Counted from the first letter of the stretch, positions 1-8,264 are shown. The stretch is DNA of 64,000 nt from Spirochaetota bacterium (GCA_022711355.1 JAKLFE010000012.1:26922-90921); one strand, 5' to 3'. Translations and numbers: made by a program. The notes: a model not told the origin generated them from the letters alone.

Positions 1-924
1 CGCGACACCACGAGGCGGCTCGAGCTCCTCGGGGCCCGGGTCTTCGACCCGGCCGAAGCCGGGGGCTTCCGGCCCCTGCGGCCGGTCTCGACGGCCCAGG
101 ACGCGGCCTTTTCCGTGGACGGCATCAAGGCGACGAGGCCTTCCAACGAGGTCTCGGATATGGTCCCCGGGGTGACCCTTAACCTCAAAGGTCCCTCGGA
201 GAAGCCCGTGAAGCTGACGATCGAGCCCGATCGCGAGGCGGCCCAGGAAGCGATCATCAAGCTCGTCGGGGGCTACAACCGGCTCATGGCGGACATAAAT
301 ATCCTGACCAGGGCCGACGAGTCCCTCATCGGCGAGCTCGACTACCTCTCGGACGAGGAGCGAAAGACCGCCAAGCAGCGGCTCGGCATCCTGCAAGGCG
401 ACTCGACCCTGAACCTCCTCCGCTCCGCCCTCCAGCGGACGATGGCCGAGCCCTACGAGACGAAGGACGGGAACGCGATGGCCCTGGCCGCCCAGCTCGG
501 CATCGCCACCAACGCCCGCGCCCCCGGGGCCGCCGGGGGCTACGACAAGGCCAAGATGCGCGGCTACCTCGAGATCGATGAGGACAGCCTCAAGAAGGCC
601 CTGGTCGACCACTTCGAGGCGGCCAAGCAGCTCTTCGGCAACGACACCGACGGCGACCTGATCGTGAACTCGGGCCTCGCCTACGCCCTCGACGCGGCGC
701 TCCGGCCCTACGTCGAGACGGGGGGCATACTCTCCCTGAAGACCGGCACCATCGACGCGCAGCGGGCGCGGGAGAAGACCTCGATCGAGACCATGGACCG
801 GCAGCTCGCCGCCAAGGAGGCCGAGCTCAGGCGCAAGTACGGCGCGATGGAAGGGGCCCTCCAGCGCATGGAGGGCACGGCCGGCTCGATCGACAACTTC
901 AACAAGCAGAACCTCGGCGACTAG
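1..924 (+). CDS. fliD: FliD, flagellar filament cap protein (C-terminal part, 5' end outside window)
   Basis: The frame is open from base 1, so the gene begins upstream; a GTG at 115 is internal. The residues around 115-250 (AFSVDGIKATRPSNEVSDM, then PGVTLNL) match the FliD pattern in which the D2/D3 head region returns to the D1 coiled-coil stalk. The C-terminus is helical and heptad-like, ending with DNFNKQNLGD. FliD caps the growing flagellar filament and guides flagellin folding; in spirochaetes this happens in the periplasm. The next gene begins 20 bases downstream with a GAGAGGAAGG ribosome site, so an operon is likely. About 308 codons are visible, and the whole family protein is usually 450-700 residues. 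Confidence 0.9.
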   Translation, partial: RDTTRRLELLGARVFDPAEAGGFRPLRPVSTAQDAAFSVDGIKATRPSNEVSDMVPGVTLNLKGPSEKPVKLTIEPDREAAQEAIIKLVGGYNRLMADINILTRADESLIGELDYLSDEERKTAKQRLGILQGDSTLNLLRSALQRTMAEPYETKDGNAMALAAQLGIATNARAPGAAGGYDKAKMRGYLEIDEDSLKKALVDHFEAAKQLFGNDTDGDLIVNSGLAYALDAALRPYVETGGILSLKTGTIDAQRAREKTSIETMDRQLAAKEAELRRKYGAMEGALQRMEGTAGSIDNFNKQNLGD

Positions 925-944
925 GCCGAAGAGAGGAAGGACCC

Positions 945-1838
945 ATGGACATCTTGGTGAACGGCGAGGCCCTGGCCTTCGAGGAGAAGCCCGGCTCGAG
1001 CCTCGGCGAGGTCCTCGCCGCCGTCGACGACCTGGTCGAGGGCTCGGGCTCGATCATCGTGGGGATCAAGGTCGACGGGGCCGAGCTCGAGGCCGCCGGC
1101 TACGCCGAGGCCGCGGCCCGCCCCGCCGCGGAGGTCGCCTCCGTGGAGCTGGCCGTGGAAGCCGCCCGCGAGGTGCGGCTCCGCACGATCGGCACCCTCC
1201 TCGAGCTCCTCGGCCTCGTCGCCCGCGCCGCCGCCGAGCCCGCGGCCTCGGCCGAGGACTGGCGCTCGCTCCGCGAGGGGGCCGCGGACCTCCGGGACGC
1301 CTTCGGCGGCCTGTTCTCGGCGGACGAGCTCGCCTTCGTGCAGCGCCTCGCCTCGGCCCTCGAGGCCGCGGGCGACTCGCCGGGGGCCTCGGCCAGGGCG
1401 GCGGTCGCCGCCGAGGCCGCCCGCGCGTCCTCGGTCTTCGGCGAGCGGAACGCCGAGCTGGTCGACCCGGTCGCGGAGATGCGGGCGGCGGCCCTCCTCT
1501 TCGAGTCCCGCGCCCAGGAGCTGGCCGACCTGCCCGTCCTCCTCCAGACCGGCAAGGAGGAGCTCGCCATGAAGTCGGTCCTCTATTTCGTCGAGGTCTT
1601 CAACAAGGTGATCCGCGTCATTCCCGAGCTGCGGCAGGCCGGGATCGACTCCGCCGCCATCCGCGTCGGAGACCAGGCCCTGCCCGAATTCTACGGCGCC
1701 TTCAACGGCGTGCTCAAGGAGCTGACGGGCGCCTTCGAGAACAAGGACGCCGTCCTCATAGGCGATCTCGCCGAGTACGAGATCCTGCCCCGGATGCGGA
1801 GCTTCTTCTCCGCCATGGAGGAGGCCCTGCCAAAATGA
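945..1838 (+). CDS. Ala/Glu-rich protein of unknown function, fliD neighbour
   Basis: This is a 297-residue acidic, alanine-rich protein that I do not recognise as a named family. It lies 20 bases after fliD and its stop overlaps the ATG of the PilZ gene (ATGA at 1835-1838), so the three genes are translationally linked. From memory, treponemes carry an uncharacterised protein at the same place (TP0873-like). The first 50 residues (MDILVNGEALAFEEKPG onward) look like a small beta domain. The rest is predominantly helical, with no signal peptide or membrane segment. A cytoplasmic role linked to flagellar assembly or flagellar regulation is inferred only from position. Confidence 0.8.
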   Translation: MDILVNGEALAFEEKPGSSLGEVLAAVDDLVEGSGSIIVGIKVDGAELEAAGYAEAAARPAAEVASVELAVEAAREVRLRTIGTLLELLGLVARAAAEPAASAEDWRSLREGAADLRDAFGGLFSADELAFVQRLASALEAAGDSPGASARAAVAAEAARASSVFGERNAELVDPVAEMRAAALLFESRAQELADLPVLLQTGKEELAMKSVLYFVEVFNKVIRVIPELRQAGIDSAAIRVGDQALPEFYGAFNGVLKELTGAFENKDAVLIGDLAEYEILPRMRSFFSAMEEALPK

Positions 1839-2920
1839 GCCCTACCCTCGTGCTGGCCCAGATGTACTGGAAGCAGTCCAATCCCGCGGAAGACGCGATC
1901 CTGTACATCGTGCTCGGCTGCATCGCCGCGGCCTTTATCCTCGTCGGCATCATCCGCAACGGGATATCGGGCTCCCTCGGCGGCTCGGGCCGCCGCTTCT
2001 CCCGCTCGGCCTTCCGCAAGGCGGCGAGGTCGGCCGGCCTCGCCGAGGAGGACCTGCGCTTCCTCGAGGCCTACGGCCGGGCCCTCGAGGTCTACAATCC
2101 CGACTTCGTCTTCGCCAATCCCGGCCGCCTCGACTCCTTCTTCAAGAGCGTCTACCGGCGGATCGAGGCGGAGACCGAATCCGAGGCCGACGCCGAGGAG
2201 AAGCGCGCCAAGCTCTTCAAGGCCCGCGAGAACCTCACCAAGAGCCGGGCCGCGGGCGCGAAGGTCTCGAGCACGCGGCAGCTCGGCCGCGGCACGCCCA
2301 TCACCTTCATCGCCCCCGGCGAGGAGTCCTACCCCACCATCACCGTGGCCGTCGAGGCGGGGGGCGTGGCGGTGGAGCCCGTCAAGGACGCCTACGGCGA
2401 GGCCATCCGCTTCCGGAGGGGGACGAAGCTGACCTGTTACTTCTATTCCCAGGCCCACCAGGGCTTCCAGTTCAGCACCCGGGTGGCCAGCTGGGTGCAG
2501 CTCGGGAGCAAGGAGGCCATGGTCCTCGCGCACAGCGACGCCGTCACCGCCCTGCCCGCCCGGTCCCACGCCCGCCGCGAGACCAAGGCGCCCTGCACCT
2601 TCTATCGGGTGGCGGTGACCGAACGGACGGTCAGGGGCAAGAAGCAGCGCGACGCGAAGGTCCAGGGCATACCCTTCCCGGGCACCATCATCGACATCTC
2701 GGCGGGGGGCTTGGGCATCCAGAGCGCCAACGCCTTGGCGGCCGGGGAGTTCATCAAGGTCGAGTTCAATCCCGGCGAGCGGACCCAGACCGCCTTCGCG
2801 AAGGTGGTGCGCATGAACCGGCTCAAGAACATAGGCGGCGTCATGCACGTCCAGTTCGTCCGGATCTCGCAGCGGAGCCTCAACGCCATCCTCTCCTTCG
2901 TCTACGGGTACGGCGATTGA
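1835..2920 (+). CDS. Membrane-anchored PilZ-domain protein (c-di-GMP receptor candidate)
   Basis: The 361-residue protein has one hydrophobic segment at about residues 23-42 (ILYIVLGCIAAAFILVGII) followed by a cytoplasmic helical region. Around residues 150-240 is a YcgR-N/PilZN-like beta domain. A PilZ domain follows at about 245-360 with the expected arginine motif (RSHARRE) and the D-x-S-x-x-G motif (DISAGGLGI). PilZ domains bind c-di-GMP, and YcgR-type proteins brake flagellar motors. Placement directly after fliD and four bases into the preceding gene supports a motility role. An HD-GYP phosphodiesterase lies 1.4 kb downstream, so both a receptor and an eraser of c-di-GMP are local. The exact partner is not evident. 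Confidence 0.85.
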   Translation: MSPTLVLAQMYWKQSNPAEDAILYIVLGCIAAAFILVGIIRNGISGSLGGSGRRFSRSAFRKAARSAGLAEEDLRFLEAYGRALEVYNPDFVFANPGRLDSFFKSVYRRIEAETESEADAEEKRAKLFKARENLTKSRAAGAKVSSTRQLGRGTPITFIAPGEESYPTITVAVEAGGVAVEPVKDAYGEAIRFRRGTKLTCYFYSQAHQGFQFSTRVASWVQLGSKEAMVLAHSDAVTALPARSHARRETKAPCTFYRVAVTERTVRGKKQRDAKVQGIPFPGTIIDISAGGLGIQSANALAAGEFIKVEFNPGERTQTAFAKVVRMNRLKNIGGVMHVQFVRISQRSLNAILSFVYGYGD

Positions 2921-2933
2921 GGCGGGCTTCTCC

Positions 2934-2963
2934 TTGACTCCCCCGAGCCGGCCTCCGTACAAT
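2934..2963 (+). promoter_or_regulatory. Sigma70-type promoter for the tsaE operon
   Basis: TTGACT (2934-2939), an 18-base spacer and TACAAT (2958-2963) lie right after the PilZ gene. The predicted transcript start is near 2970, two bases before the ATG at 2972, so the mRNA would have essentially no leader. Confidence 0.6.
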
Positions 2964-2971
2964 TGAGCCAG

Positions 2972-3232
2972 ATGAGGGTCCTCGAGCTGCGAGAGCTTCG
3001 GCGGCGTGAAGCTCCTATACACTACATCCGCGAATACGGAGCCGTCGCCGTGCTCGAGTCCTTCGAGGGAAGGGCCGAGGCGGCCATATCATTCACCCTC
3101 GAGCAAAAGCCCCTCGGGCCCCCGGACATAAGCCTGCGCGTGCTCGATCCCGTGGACTGGCCCCTCCTCCCCGTCGTGCGGGTCCTGCGCGAGTACGTCG
3201 CCGCGCTCGACCGCGAGGGCAAGCTCCCGTGA
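2972..3232 (+). CDS. Small conserved protein upstream of tsaE
   Basis: An 86-residue protein of unknown function. A TTG at 2963 also opens this frame, but it falls inside the -10 box TACAAT, so the ATG at 2972 is chosen. There is no Shine-Dalgarno sequence, consistent with leaderless translation. The protein is a mixed alpha/beta cytoplasmic polypeptide with no cysteine cluster or membrane segment. Its last bases overlap the GTG start of tsaE. A short gene of this kind precedes tsaE in treponemes (TP0874-like, from memory). No function can be assigned from sequence. Confidence 0.75.
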   Translation: MRVLELRELRRREAPIHYIREYGAVAVLESFEGRAEAAISFTLEQKPLGPPDISLRVLDPVDWPLLPVVRVLREYVAALDREGKLP

Positions 3233-3669
3233 AGGAAGTCTTCCTCGCCGACGCAACCGGCACGGAGGAGCTGGGGGAGCGCCTGGGCCGCTCCCTGGGC
3301 GGAGGCACGGTCATAGCCTTCCGCGGCCCCCTGGGCGCCGGCAAGACCACCATGACCAAGGGACTCGCGCGGGGTCTCGGGATCGAGGAGACCGTCACGA
3401 GCCCGACCTTCACCATCGTCTCCGAGTACGAGGGCAGGCTCCGCCTCCACCACGTCGACGCCTACCGCCTCTCGGGGCCCGAGGACTTCTACTCCATCGG
3501 CGGCGAGGAGCTCCTCGCCGATCCGGGCGGGGTCTGCCTCGTCGAATGGAGCGAGCGCATCGAGCCGGCCCTCCCGCCGGGGGCCGCCATCATCGAGCTC
3601 ATCGTGCCCCCCGGGGGCGGCCGCCTGGCGCGGGTCTCGGGCGCGGCCCTGGAGAGCCTGCTCGCATGA
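3229..3669 (+). CDS. tsaE: TsaE, ATPase of the t6A tRNA-modification complex
   Basis: The 146-residue length is typical of TsaE. A P-loop GPLGAGKTT spans residues 33-41. It is followed by the family motifs TSPTFTIV and HHVDAYRL and the C-terminal VEWSERI. TsaE works with TsaB and TsaD to place threonylcarbamoyl on A37 of ANN-decoding tRNAs. The start is GTG at 3229, overlapping the previous stop (GTGA). The stop overlaps the ATG of tsaB, so the pair is translationally coupled. The product is cytoplasmic. Confidence 0.95.
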   Translation: MKEVFLADATGTEELGERLGRSLGGGTVIAFRGPLGAGKTTMTKGLARGLGIEETVTSPTFTIVSEYEGRLRLHHVDAYRLSGPEDFYSIGGEELLADPGGVCLVEWSERIEPALPPGAAIIELIVPPGGGRLARVSGAALESLLA

Positions 3670-4337
3670 ACGTCCTCGCTATAGACAGCTCCACCGACAT
3701 CCTCTCGGTGGCCCTGGCCTCGGATCGGGGCCGCGCCGAGGCCTCGGTCGACGCGGGCCTCCGGCACGCCGAGGCCCTGCAGGGCCTCGTGGACTTCTGC
3801 ATGGCCCGCGTCGGCCTCGAGCCGCGGGAGCTCGGCCTCCTCGCCTGCGCCCGGGGCCCCGGCTCCTTCACGGGGCTGCGCATCGGCATGGCCACGGTCA
3901 AGGGCATGGCCCTCGGGCTGGGCCTGCCCTGGGTATCCGTGCCCACCCTCGACTGCCTCGCCTGGGGCTACGAGGCCTTCCCCGGGGCGGTCGCGCCCAT
4001 CGTGGACGGCAAGAAGGGCCGGGTCTACGCGGCCATCTACCAGGCAGGCCTCCGGATCGGCCCCTGGCGCGATATCCCGCTTGCGGAGCTGGCCGCGTTG
4101 CTCGATACTTATCCCGAGGCCCTCGCGACGGGCCCCGACGCCGAGCTCTTCGCGCCCTTCGCCGAGGAGCGGCCGGGCTTCCGCGTCGACCGCCGCGCGA
4201 GGACGCCGGCCGCCCGCGCCCTCGCCGCCCTCGCGGAAGAGGCCTTTCTCCGGGAAGGCCCCTCCCCCGACGACGAGGGCCCCCTATACCTGCGGCCGAG
4301 CGAGGCCGAGGAGGGCGCGGCCCTCCGAGACGCCTGA
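3666..4337 (+). CDS. tsaB: TsaB, t6A biosynthesis scaffold protein
   Basis: A 223-residue ASKHA-fold protein starting MNVLAIDSSTDILSVAL, with the TsaB signature GPGSFTGLRIGMATVKGMA near residues 60-80. TsaB dimerises with TsaD and is regulated by TsaE; it lacks its own catalytic role. The frame is open upstream to 3546, but the ATG at 3666 that overlaps the tsaE stop gives the normal N-terminus. The C-terminal half is more divergent, as is usual. tsaD is not in the window. Confidence 0.93.
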   Translation: MNVLAIDSSTDILSVALASDRGRAEASVDAGLRHAEALQGLVDFCMARVGLEPRELGLLACARGPGSFTGLRIGMATVKGMALGLGLPWVSVPTLDCLAWGYEAFPGAVAPIVDGKKGRVYAAIYQAGLRIGPWRDIPLAELAALLDTYPEALATGPDAELFAPFAEERPGFRVDRRARTPAARALAALAEEAFLREGPSPDDEGPLYLRPSEAEEGAALRDA

Positions 4338-4355
4338 GCCGGGAAGAGCGAGACG

Positions 4356-5465
4356 ATGGCCGTACCCGAGATGCGCGACGATATCGATGACATAGCCGAC
4401 GTCGAGGAGCTCGAGCCCCTCGAGGAGCTCTCCGATCTCGAGGCTGGCGTCAACGAGCTGCCCGCCGAGTCCCCCCTCCTCTCCGAGAGCGGCCCCCGCT
4501 GCGTCGCCCGCAGCTACGAAGCCATCCCCGAGCCACTCGCCCTCCTCGACGACTCCCTCGCCTTCATCTACCGCAACCGGCCCTTCAGGGACCTGCTCAA
4601 GGCCTTCAGCTACCCGGACAGCTCCTCCTTCCTCGGCACCCTCGCGCGCGCGATAGACCCCGAGACCGCCCGCTCCATCTACGAGGGGATCGGCAAGACG
4701 GAGCGCGGCCACGCGTGGAAGGGGACCATCGCCCACCGCTCCAAGGACTCCGCCGCGGTGATCACGAAGGTCCATATCTTCCCCCTCTGGCCCGACGAGC
4801 CCGCCGGGGACAAGCCCCCCGCCTACTCGGTCTACCTGGACGACGTGACCGAGGAGAACCGCAAGTTCCTTCGGGACATGTTCTCCTCCCTCCTCGAGGC
4901 CTCGAAGCTCAAGGACAACGACACGGGCAAGCACATCGAGCGGGTCAACCTCTACTCCGCCCTCCTGGCCAAGGAGCTCTTCGCCGACTCGCGTTGGCCC
5001 GAGGTGGACACGGACTTCGTCGACAACATCGGCTTCCTCGCCGCGATGCACGACGTCGGCAAGATCGGGACCCCCGACGACATCCTCAACAAGGAAGGGC
5101 CCTTGAACGAGTTCGAGTGGGGCATCATGAAGGAGCACACGAAGAACGGAGCCTTCATCCTGTCGAGCTACCCGAACCCCATGGCCAAGGAGATCGCCCT
5201 GTCCCACCACGAATGGTGGAACGGCTCGGGCTATCCCTACAACCTCGAGGGGGCCATGATCCCCCTGGCCGCCCGCATCGTGACCCTGGCCGACGTCTAC
5301 GACGCCCTCCGCATGAAGCGGAGCTACAAGCCGGCCTACGCCCACGAGGTGGCCCTCCAGAAGATGCGCCAGGAGCGGGGCGTCCACTTCGACCCCGAGC
5401 TCGTGGACCTCGTCCTCAGGATCGAGTCGCAGATGGAGCGGGTCTACGCCGAGAACGCCGACTAG
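4356..5465 (+). CDS. PAS-HD-GYP protein, probable c-di-GMP phosphodiesterase
   Basis: The 369-residue protein starts with an acidic 45-residue stretch, then a PAS-like sensor domain (about 50-165) and an HD-GYP domain (about 170-365). The metal ligands are present: HD at residues 232-233 in AAMHDVGKIG, HHE at 284-286, and GSGYP at 290-294. In most members the last motif begins with D (DGxGYP); here the preceding residue is N. HD-GYP enzymes hydrolyse c-di-GMP to pGpG or GMP. No receiver domain is seen, so signal input would be through the PAS domain. It follows tsaB by 18 bases. The last codons lie in a short duplication described separately. Confidence 0.88.
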   Translation: MAVPEMRDDIDDIADVEELEPLEELSDLEAGVNELPAESPLLSESGPRCVARSYEAIPEPLALLDDSLAFIYRNRPFRDLLKAFSYPDSSSFLGTLARAIDPETARSIYEGIGKTERGHAWKGTIAHRSKDSAAVITKVHIFPLWPDEPAGDKPPAYSVYLDDVTEENRKFLRDMFSSLLEASKLKDNDTGKHIERVNLYSALLAKELFADSRWPEVDTDFVDNIGFLAAMHDVGKIGTPDDILNKEGPLNEFEWGIMKEHTKNGAFILSSYPNPMAKEIALSHHEWWNGSGYPYNLEGAMIPLAARIVTLADVYDALRMKRSYKPAYAHEVALQKMRQERGVHFDPELVDLVLRIESQMERVYAENAD

Positions 5466-5502
5466 AAGCGGCGTCTCTCGGCCGCCGAGAACGCCGACTA
5501 GA
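5448..5502. repeat. 19-base direct repeat at the end of the HD-GYP gene
   Basis: The 19 bases GCCGAGAACGCCGACTAGA occur at 5448-5466 (the last codons and stop of the HD-GYP gene) and again at 5484-5502, 36 bases later. The second copy contains the antisense stop of the next gene (CTA at 5498-5500). It looks like a small tandem duplication at the convergent gene junction. Confidence 0.85.
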
Positions 5503-6622
5503 GCTTCTTCACGAAGGCGCGGCGGCGCTTGTGCTGCCGCTTCTCGTAGTCCTTCCACATGCCCTGGACCTCGACGTTGGTCTCGAGCTCGGGATTGGTC
5601 TCCGCGAACCTGACCCCCGCCTCGATGACCGACTCGTTGAGGGCCCCCATCACGAGGGCTATCACGCCCCGGGCCCGGTAGTCGGGCTTCACGGCCACGA
5701 GGTACATGTCGATGGTCTCCGGATGCCGGAGGGCCCTGAGGTAGTGGTACCAGCCGAGGGGGAGGAGCCGCCCCCCCGCCTTCTGGGCCGCCCGGGAAAG
5801 GCTGGGCATCGTGATCCCGAAGCCGATGAGCTTGCCCGCGGCGTCGACGAGGATCTTGGTGAAGCGGGGATCGACGAAGCCGAGGTAGGTCTTGATGTAG
5901 AAGCGAACCTGGGCCTCGCTGAGGGGCACGGTGCCGTAGAGGCCGCTGTAGGCCTCGTCGATGAGCTCGAAGACCTCGTCGCCGTACCTCGCGGCGAGCT
6001 CCTTCTTGCCCTTCCACGCGGCGATGCCGGCCCCCGTGCGCTTGGCTATGAGCTCGCGGACCCGCTTGACCTTCTCGGGCGTGCCCGAGGGGATCGTGAT
6101 CCGGTACTCGACCCAGTCCGCGTCCTTGACGTAGCCGAGCTCCGCGAGGAGCTCGGGATAGTAGGGCTTGTTGTAGTAGGTGGCGTAGGTGCCGAGCTCC
6201 CCGAAGCCCTCGACGAGCATGCCTTCCTTGTCGAGGTCGGTGAAGCCCATGGGCCCGTTGAGCTCCTCGAGGCCCTTCCCCCGGGCCCAGGCCTCGACCG
6301 TCCCCATGAGGGCCGCCAGGACCTCCCGGTCCTCGATGAAGTCGAGCCAGCCGAAGCGGGCCCGCCTTTTACCCCACTTCTCGATGTAGCGGCGGTTGAC
6401 GATGCCGGCGACCCGGCCGACGGCCTTCCCGTCGCGATACGCCATCCAGAGCTCCGCCTCGCAGTACTCGAAGGCGGGATTCTTGGCGGGATCGAGGGTA
6501 GCCAGGTCGTCGAGATCGAGGGGGGGGACCCAGAAGGGGTCGCCTTTATACAGGGAATGCGGGAAGCGCACGAAGGCCTTCAGGGCGCGGCGGCCCTCGA
6601 CGCGGCGAATCTCGAGCGACAT
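5498..6622 (-). CDS. GNAT-like N-acetyltransferase family protein
   Basis: A 374-residue cytoplasmic protein. The N-terminal 160 residues hold a conserved block (PHSLYKGDPFWVPP, then NGPMGFTDLDKEGMLVEGF). The C-terminal 150 residues look like a GNAT acyl-CoA-binding fold, with DMYLVAVKPDYRARGV as the strand-loop-helix that holds the pantetheine. Proteins of this architecture occur widely in anaerobes, with no established substrate that I know of. It is convergent with the HD-GYP gene and lies upstream of the repeat. Three bases separate it from the preceding small gene on the same strand, so the two form an operon. Confidence 0.7.
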   Translation of the reverse strand: MSLEIRRVEGRRALKAFVRFPHSLYKGDPFWVPPLDLDDLATLDPAKNPAFEYCEAELWMAYRDGKAVGRVAGIVNRRYIEKWGKRRARFGWLDFIEDREVLAALMGTVEAWARGKGLEELNGPMGFTDLDKEGMLVEGFGELGTYATYYNKPYYPELLAELGYVKDADWVEYRITIPSGTPEKVKRVRELIAKRTGAGIAAWKGKKELAARYGDEVFELIDEAYSGLYGTVPLSEAQVRFYIKTYLGFVDPRFTKILVDAAGKLIGFGITMPSLSRAAQKAGGRLLPLGWYHYLRALRHPETIDMYLVAVKPDYRARGVIALVMGALNESVIEAGVRFAETNPELETNVEVQGMWKDYEKRQHKRRRAFVKKL

Positions 6623-6625
6623 CGG

Positions 6626-6865
6626 CTACTCCTTCCACTCGGCTATGAAATGCTCGTGGGCGGCTATGGTCGCCGCGACGATGATGTCCTGCAATGGTCC
6701 GCGGCCGACCCAATCGTTGCCGTCCTGGATATAGAGATGGCGGAGGGTGCCCTCGGCGTCGGCCCGGCTGAAGCCGGGATCGACGGAACGACGGCGCTCG
6801 AGCCCGGTGAGGGTAAGCTCGTAGACTTCCCGGTATTTCTCGTCACGCCAATCGACGCTTTCCAC
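6626..6865 (-). CDS. Small conserved protein of unknown function
   Basis: A 79-residue acidic, helical protein (starts MESVDWRDEKYREVYELT, with GTG as the start codon). It ends three bases before the acetyltransferase-like gene, so the pair is probably co-transcribed. The pattern RRSVDPGFSRADAEGTLRHLYIQ has the look of a conserved domain but I cannot name it. The Shine-Dalgarno sequence is weak. About 150 bases upstream up to the tRNA terminator hold no other gene; a TATAGC near 6973-6978 could be a -10 box. Confidence 0.6.
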   Translation of the reverse strand: MESVDWRDEKYREVYELTLTGLERRRSVDPGFSRADAEGTLRHLYIQDGNDWVGRGPLQDIIVAATIAAHEHFIAEWKE

Positions 6866-7020
6866 GGGGATCTCGCTTTCTGGCCGGAAGTGGGGCTGGG
6901 CCGGGCCCGCGGCATGCCCCTGAGCCCGACGAGGGCCCCGCGGCAGGAGGAGGCTCTCGCTGGATCGGCGCCGCTATAGACCGCGGAATCTGGCCAGGGT
7001 TGCGGCTCGACGGCGCCGAA

Positions 7021-7052
7021 AAAGAAAAAGTCCAGTAATTGCTTACTGGACT
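7021..7052 (-). terminator. Rho-independent terminator of tRNA-Met
   Basis: A perfect 10-bp stem (7029-7038 with 7043-7052, AGTCCAGTAA/TTACTGGACT) and a 4-base loop are followed on the minus strand by TTTTTCTTT. It sits 7 bases after the tRNA 3' end. Confidence 0.92.
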
Positions 7053-7058
7053 TCCGTT

Positions 7059-7131
7059 TAGCGGGAGGGGGGATTGAACCCTCGACCCAGCGGATATGAG
7101 CCGCTTGCTCTGCCATCTGAGCTATCCCGCC
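7059..7131 (-). tRNA. tRNA-Met (anticodon CAT)
   Basis: The minus strand reads GGCGGGATAGCTCAGATGGC at the 5' end, a D arm GCTC/GAGC, and an anticodon arm AGCGG-CTCATAT-CCGCT. A T arm around GGTTCAATC and the acceptor strand TCCCGCT with discriminator A follow. The acceptor has a G1-U72 wobble. The CCA end is not encoded. CAT can also mark tRNA-Ile2, where C34 becomes lysidine; the GGCGGG acceptor and the T-arm context favour an elongator methionine tRNA. An initiator is unlikely because position 1 is paired. Confidence 0.88.
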
Positions 7132-7150
7132 ATGCCATACGGCGAGAGGC

Positions 7151-7180
7151 TTTATACCGGCTTTCGCACCCCTTCGTCAA
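7151..7180 (-). promoter_or_regulatory. Promoter of tRNA-Met
   Basis: On the minus strand TTGACG (7175-7180), an 18-base spacer and TATAAA (7151-7156) lie about 20 bases upstream of the tRNA 5' end. It is among the best sigma70-type matches in the window. Confidence 0.75.
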
Positions 7181-7183
7181 GGG

Positions 7184-8257
7184 CTAGGGCCGCTTGCCGA
7201 AGATCCGGTCGATGGTCTCCTCGATATTCGGGGCCGATCCCGAACCCTCGCCGCCGCCCCCGCCGCCCCCGGGACGGCCCTTGCCGGCGCCGCCGAAGAG
7301 TCCGCCGAGGGTCTCCATGACCTTCCCCGCCGCCTGGGAGAGGGGGTCCTCGGAGGAGGAGAATTCCGAGGAGTAGGCCTTTCCCGCCTCCTGGAAGTCC
7401 CGAGCCGCGTCCCGCTCCCCCTCCTGGCCCCGGCGGGGATAGTCCCCGGCGAGGATGGAGGCGTAGGCCGGGCTCTTCTCCCATTCCTGGAGGGCGGTCA
7501 TGCGGGCGACGGGGTAGGGATGGCTCTCGCCGAGGACGTCGACGAGCTTGTACAGGGAGTCCAGGCCCTCGCGCGAGGACTCGTAGTCGTGGGCCTGGCG
7601 GAAGAACTCGTTGAGGTCCATCTGGCCGATGCGGGCGCCGCCGGCGCTCTTCATGAGGCTGCGGAGGACCAGGGGGGCGTCCTGGACGGCGAGGAGGGAG
7701 GCGCGGTCGGCGGAGAGCTCGCTCTTGCGGTCCCACTCCTTGAGGGCCGCGATGGCCGCGGAGAGGGCGGCGCCGGCCAGGGGCAGGTTCCCGACGAGGA
7801 GGGAGGAGGCCTTGATGAGGAGGACGAGGAGGGTCTTGAAGACGACGTGGCCGGAGAGGACGTGGCCCAGCTCGTGGGCGAGGACGGAGCCGAGCTCCTC
7901 CTCGCCCCATAGGTCGAGGGCCCCGCTCGTGAGGACGATGAAGGGCCGGTCGACGCCGAGGGCGAAGGCGTTGGGGGAGGGATCGAGGCGGATGTAGAGC
8001 TCGGGCCGGGGAGCGCAGTCGAGCCGCTCGCAGAGGAGCCCGAGGCTCGCGTAGAGGGAGGCGAACTGGCTGTCCGATGCCCGGGCCGAATTGGCGAGGG
8101 TGGAGAGGCGGAGGGAGCGCTCCGTCGTCGAGCCGACGATGCGGCGCACGAGCTCGCCGGCCAGGGGCAGGGAGGAGAAGGCCGCGAGGGCCGCCTTGTC
8201 GGCGGGGTGCTCCCAGGCGCTCGGGCTGATGCCGGGGAAGCTTCGGTTTCGTTCCAT
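7184..8257 (-). CDS. M48-family zinc metalloprotease
   Basis: The 357-residue protein has the HExxH zinc motif at residues 128-132 (HELGH) and the third-ligand region ELSADRASLL near residue 180, as in HtpX/Ste24-like M48 peptidases. Hydrophobic segments at about 140-170 (TLLVLLIKASSLLVG and following) suggest membrane association. The C-terminal 60 residues are glycine-rich and disordered. M48 enzymes degrade or process membrane-associated proteins. The ATG at 8257 has no ribosome site; TATACT lies 7 bases before it. It is divergent from the methyltransferase gene. Confidence 0.85.
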   Translation of the reverse strand: MERNRSFPGISPSAWEHPADKAALAAFSSLPLAGELVRRIVGSTTERSLRLSTLANSARASDSQFASLYASLGLLCERLDCAPRPELYIRLDPSPNAFALGVDRPFIVLTSGALDLWGEEELGSVLAHELGHVLSGHVVFKTLLVLLIKASSLLVGNLPLAGAALSAAIAALKEWDRKSELSADRASLLAVQDAPLVLRSLMKSAGGARIGQMDLNEFFRQAHDYESSREGLDSLYKLVDVLGESHPYPVARMTALQEWEKSPAYASILAGDYPRRGQEGERDAARDFQEAGKAYSSEFSSSEDPLSQAAGKVMETLGGLFGGAGKGRPGGGGGGGEGSGSAPNIEETIDRIFGKRP

Positions 8258-8264
8258 GGGGGAG

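Noticed and set aside
2963..2965. TTG as start of the small gene before tsaE
   Set aside because: It lies inside the TACAAT -10 box, so it would not be in the mRNA made from this promoter.
4284..6017. A 577-residue minus-strand frame opposite the HD-GYP gene
   Set aside because: Antisense shadow rich in Gly, Val and Leu with no motif; the HD-GYP frame has all catalytic residues.
7059..7131. tRNA read as initiator tRNA-fMet or tRNA-Ile2
   Set aside because: The first acceptor position is paired (G1-U72), unlike the mismatch in initiators. The acceptor GGCGGG fits elongator Met, though Ile2 cannot be fully excluded without a covariance model.
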